Shown here piece after piece: positions 62,442-64,000 of a stretch of 64,000 nucleotides of DNA. Every line of letters begins with the position of its first letter. Positions within the stretch are counted from its first letter, which is position 1. The notes under the pieces are model-generated. The model worked only from the letters and a program-made list of their open reading frames with translations, had not been told where the DNA came from and made no database searches. The DNA is from Copromyces sp. CBS 386.78 (Eukaryota > Ascomycota > Sordariomycetes > Sordariales > Sordariaceae), in assembly GCA_030685235.1 (NCBI GenBank), contig MU839150.1, positions 1-64,000 on the forward strand, written 5' to 3'. The translations under genes and the position numbers were made by a program.

Positions 62442-63100
62442 TTTTGGGTTGTTTTTAACGTCGGTATGAAAAGAGGGTGACTGTGATGAAGTGAGTTGAG
62501 GATGATGGCAGGATGATGCTGGAAGAAGGGGGATGAGGGAGGGATGATGGGTCGTGATGGTTGATATACCTGTCTCTCATCATTAACAATTCATGTTTTG
62601 AAAGACTGAAATGCGGACGGTGAAGTCGGACCACGGGAATAACGATATTGACATTGACAACCTGGACAGGAAGGAAATCATCTTGAACCATATCGGGATA
62701 TTGATCGAGTGCTGTGCCACTAGATTGCGGAAGTGTCAAATCTCAGTAACACAAAGTCTTTGCGTACGAGGTAACTTAGCACAGCAATTGACTTTCTCTT
62801 TAGGTGTTGTAGATGTACTCGTGAGGCACAGTACTATGTTCAGTGTCTTTAGTCCCGATTAGAATTGATATCTTAAGCTGACGTCTCCCAACTTGGCAGA
62901 GTGTTGGAGTTCGAGTCTTTTGACAGCTACCTTCAACAAAAAAGATGATCACATACCTGATTGGCTTCCACCAGTACGCATACCCATGAACAAAAGATGA
63001 GGACCGTCATAACAGCACATAACCGATCTTTTGATGAGCCTCCGCTGGCCGGGTTGTGATGTAGTGCTTCTCAATGTCGCTTTAACCATGAGATAATGCT
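62442..63100. other. Intergenic, no gene seen
   Basis: 659 bp comprising the upstream region of the secreted-protein gene and the 3' flank of the WSS1-type gene. Short frames only. Confidence 0.55.
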
Positions 63101-64000
63101 TTATCCAACACTTCCTCCTGGCCTCCGCTCCCCACATACACCACAAACACCACAATCACCGGCATTCCGATACTGACTCCCTTGGCATATTTGACCGGTA
63201 CATGCCCAGGAGCCTACCACGTTCTTTGGGTCAAGGACGTTAGCGCAGATAGTGCAGGTTATGCAGGAGGGCTCGTTGGCGAAGGAGCATATCGGGCAGG
63301 TTCTCGAGGATGGCGGTTTTGGTTCGGGCTTGGTGATAGACTCTTGTACTGATGAGATGGGTGTGTTTTCCTTCCCTTGCGGTGGGCTTTTCGGCTCATA
63401 TTTCACCCCTGGGGAGGTTTCTCTTGTTGTCGCGGAAGTATGGCTGTTGTTTGTACTTCGGGCGCTGGGTCTGACCTGTGGAGCCTTCTGTTTCGCATCG
63501 CCCTCCAATTTCACCTGTGCTTTCTGTGGCGATGGACCCGGAGCTTGGATGATACTCTCCGGTATCCTGGCATCCGTTGACGACGGTTCGACCTTAACAA
63601 CAGGCTGTCGAGTTCCTGAACTCGTTGCGCCGTCATTGAACCCCATCAACTCCCTCAACTCCCGCTGCGCGTCCTGATCCTCAGGATTCTCATCCTCACA
63701 GACCTTGATCATCCCCCTCCCCTTGCCATCCAGTAACTTCTTCCCGTTGATATCCACAGCAGCCAAACCATCCTGCTCGTCTTCATCTTCATACTCGTCA
63801 CTCTCCGCCTCACTAGCCGTCTCATCGTCGTCAATCTCCTCTTTCTTAATAATCTCCTCTTCCTCCTTCTCCTTCTTAGCTCCCTCGAACCTCGCCAACG
63901 CCGCCGCAGCCCTCAGCTCCCTCCCCCTCGCACTGCCCGCCACCCTCGGCTTCGCGGCCACTTTTTTGCCTTTCTCTAACTCTTTCTTGACCTTCTCATC
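63101..64000 (-). CDS. wss1: WSS1-type DNA-protein-crosslink metalloprotease, C-terminal part (runs off window)
   Basis: The last 300 codons of a minus-strand gene whose N-terminal half, which would contain the WLM protease domain with its HExxH zinc site, lies beyond base 64000. The visible part begins in DEKVKKELEKGKKVAAKPRV, followed by SARGRELRAAAALARFE, a block I associate with the end of the WLM domain in fungal Wss1. Next come a Glu/Asp/Lys-rich region and Lys-Xaa-Glu sites (VKVEP, VKLEG, VKYEP) that could be SUMOylation or SUMO-interaction regions. The C-terminus has two RanBP2-type zinc fingers, RTCPICSFANEPSCITCTIC and WACTGQICQGSQYRNAGDCG with a following CGVCGE. The family removes proteins covalently trapped on DNA. 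The catalytic domain must be confirmed in the adjacent sequence. Confidence 0.82.
   Translation of the reverse strand, partial: DEKVKKELEKGKKVAAKPRVAGSARGRELRAAAALARFEGAKKEKEEEEIIKKEEIDDDETASEAESDEYEDEDEQDGLAAVDINGKKLLDGKGRGMIKVCEDENPEDQDAQRELRELMGFNDGATSSGTRQPVVKVEPSSTDARIPESIIQAPGPSPQKAQVKLEGDAKQKAPQVRPSARSTNNSHTSATTRETSPGVKYEPKSPPQGKENTPISSVQESITKPEPKPPSSRTCPICSFANEPSCITCTICANVLDPKNVVGSWACTGQICQGSQYRNAGDCGVCGVCGERRPGGSVG

Overview
The window reads as nuclear DNA of a filamentous ascomycete, most likely a Sordariales fungus close to Neurospora. The genes carry short GT-AG introns, mostly about 50-100 nt, with CTAAC-type branch points. Coding regions are GC-rich. The left edge shows the C-to-T signature of repeat-induced point mutation (RIP): TpA-rich with CpA and TpG almost absent. 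No species can be fixed from sequence alone.

Left part (1-31 kb, gene-poor, accessory character). Bases ~95-3905 are a RIP-destroyed Ty1/copia-type retrotransposon on the minus strand, cut off inside its reverse transcriptase. Next to it lies a minus-strand remnant resembling the N-terminal part of a HET (heterokaryon incompatibility) protein, 4881-5994. An intact 366-bp MITE-like element with perfect ~100-bp terminal inverted repeats and TA target sites sits at 8782-9147. The genes here are few: a GPI-anchored Cu-only superoxide dismutase (10301-11206), a molybdenum-cofactor-sulfurase-like PLP enzyme without a MOSC domain (15761-17979), a tRNA-Val(AAC) (18882-18955) and a Zn2Cys6 transcription factor (28515-29979). 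The last of these follows a gene-free tract of about 9.5 kb.

Right part (31-64 kb, gene-dense housekeeping). In order: DUF202 membrane protein (-), OST2/DAD1 (+), GRASP/Grh1 (-), TGS1 (+), DOP1 (-), MON1 (+), an unrecognised membrane protein (-), SWC6/VPS71 (-), a small mitochondrial-type membrane protein (-), protein disulfide isomerase with HDEL (-), an unrecognised Ser/Pro-rich protein (+), an unrecognised secreted protein with dibasic sites (-), and the C-terminal part of a WSS1-type metalloprotease running off the right edge (-). Three gene pairs are divergent over short shared promoters (DUF202/OST2, GRASP/TGS1, DOP1/MON1).

Functionally, five neighbours act in the secretory and endosomal system: OST2 (N-glycosylation), PDI (oxidative folding), GRASP (Golgi), DOP1 (Golgi/endosome trafficking) and MON1 (Rab7 activation, vacuole fusion). 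TGS1, SWC6 and WSS1 act in RNA capping, chromatin remodelling and DNA-protein crosslink repair. I see no operon-like or biosynthetic cluster logic. The previously undescribed candidates are the MITE, the HET remnant, the unrecognised proteins and the in-frame extension after the DOP1 stop codon.
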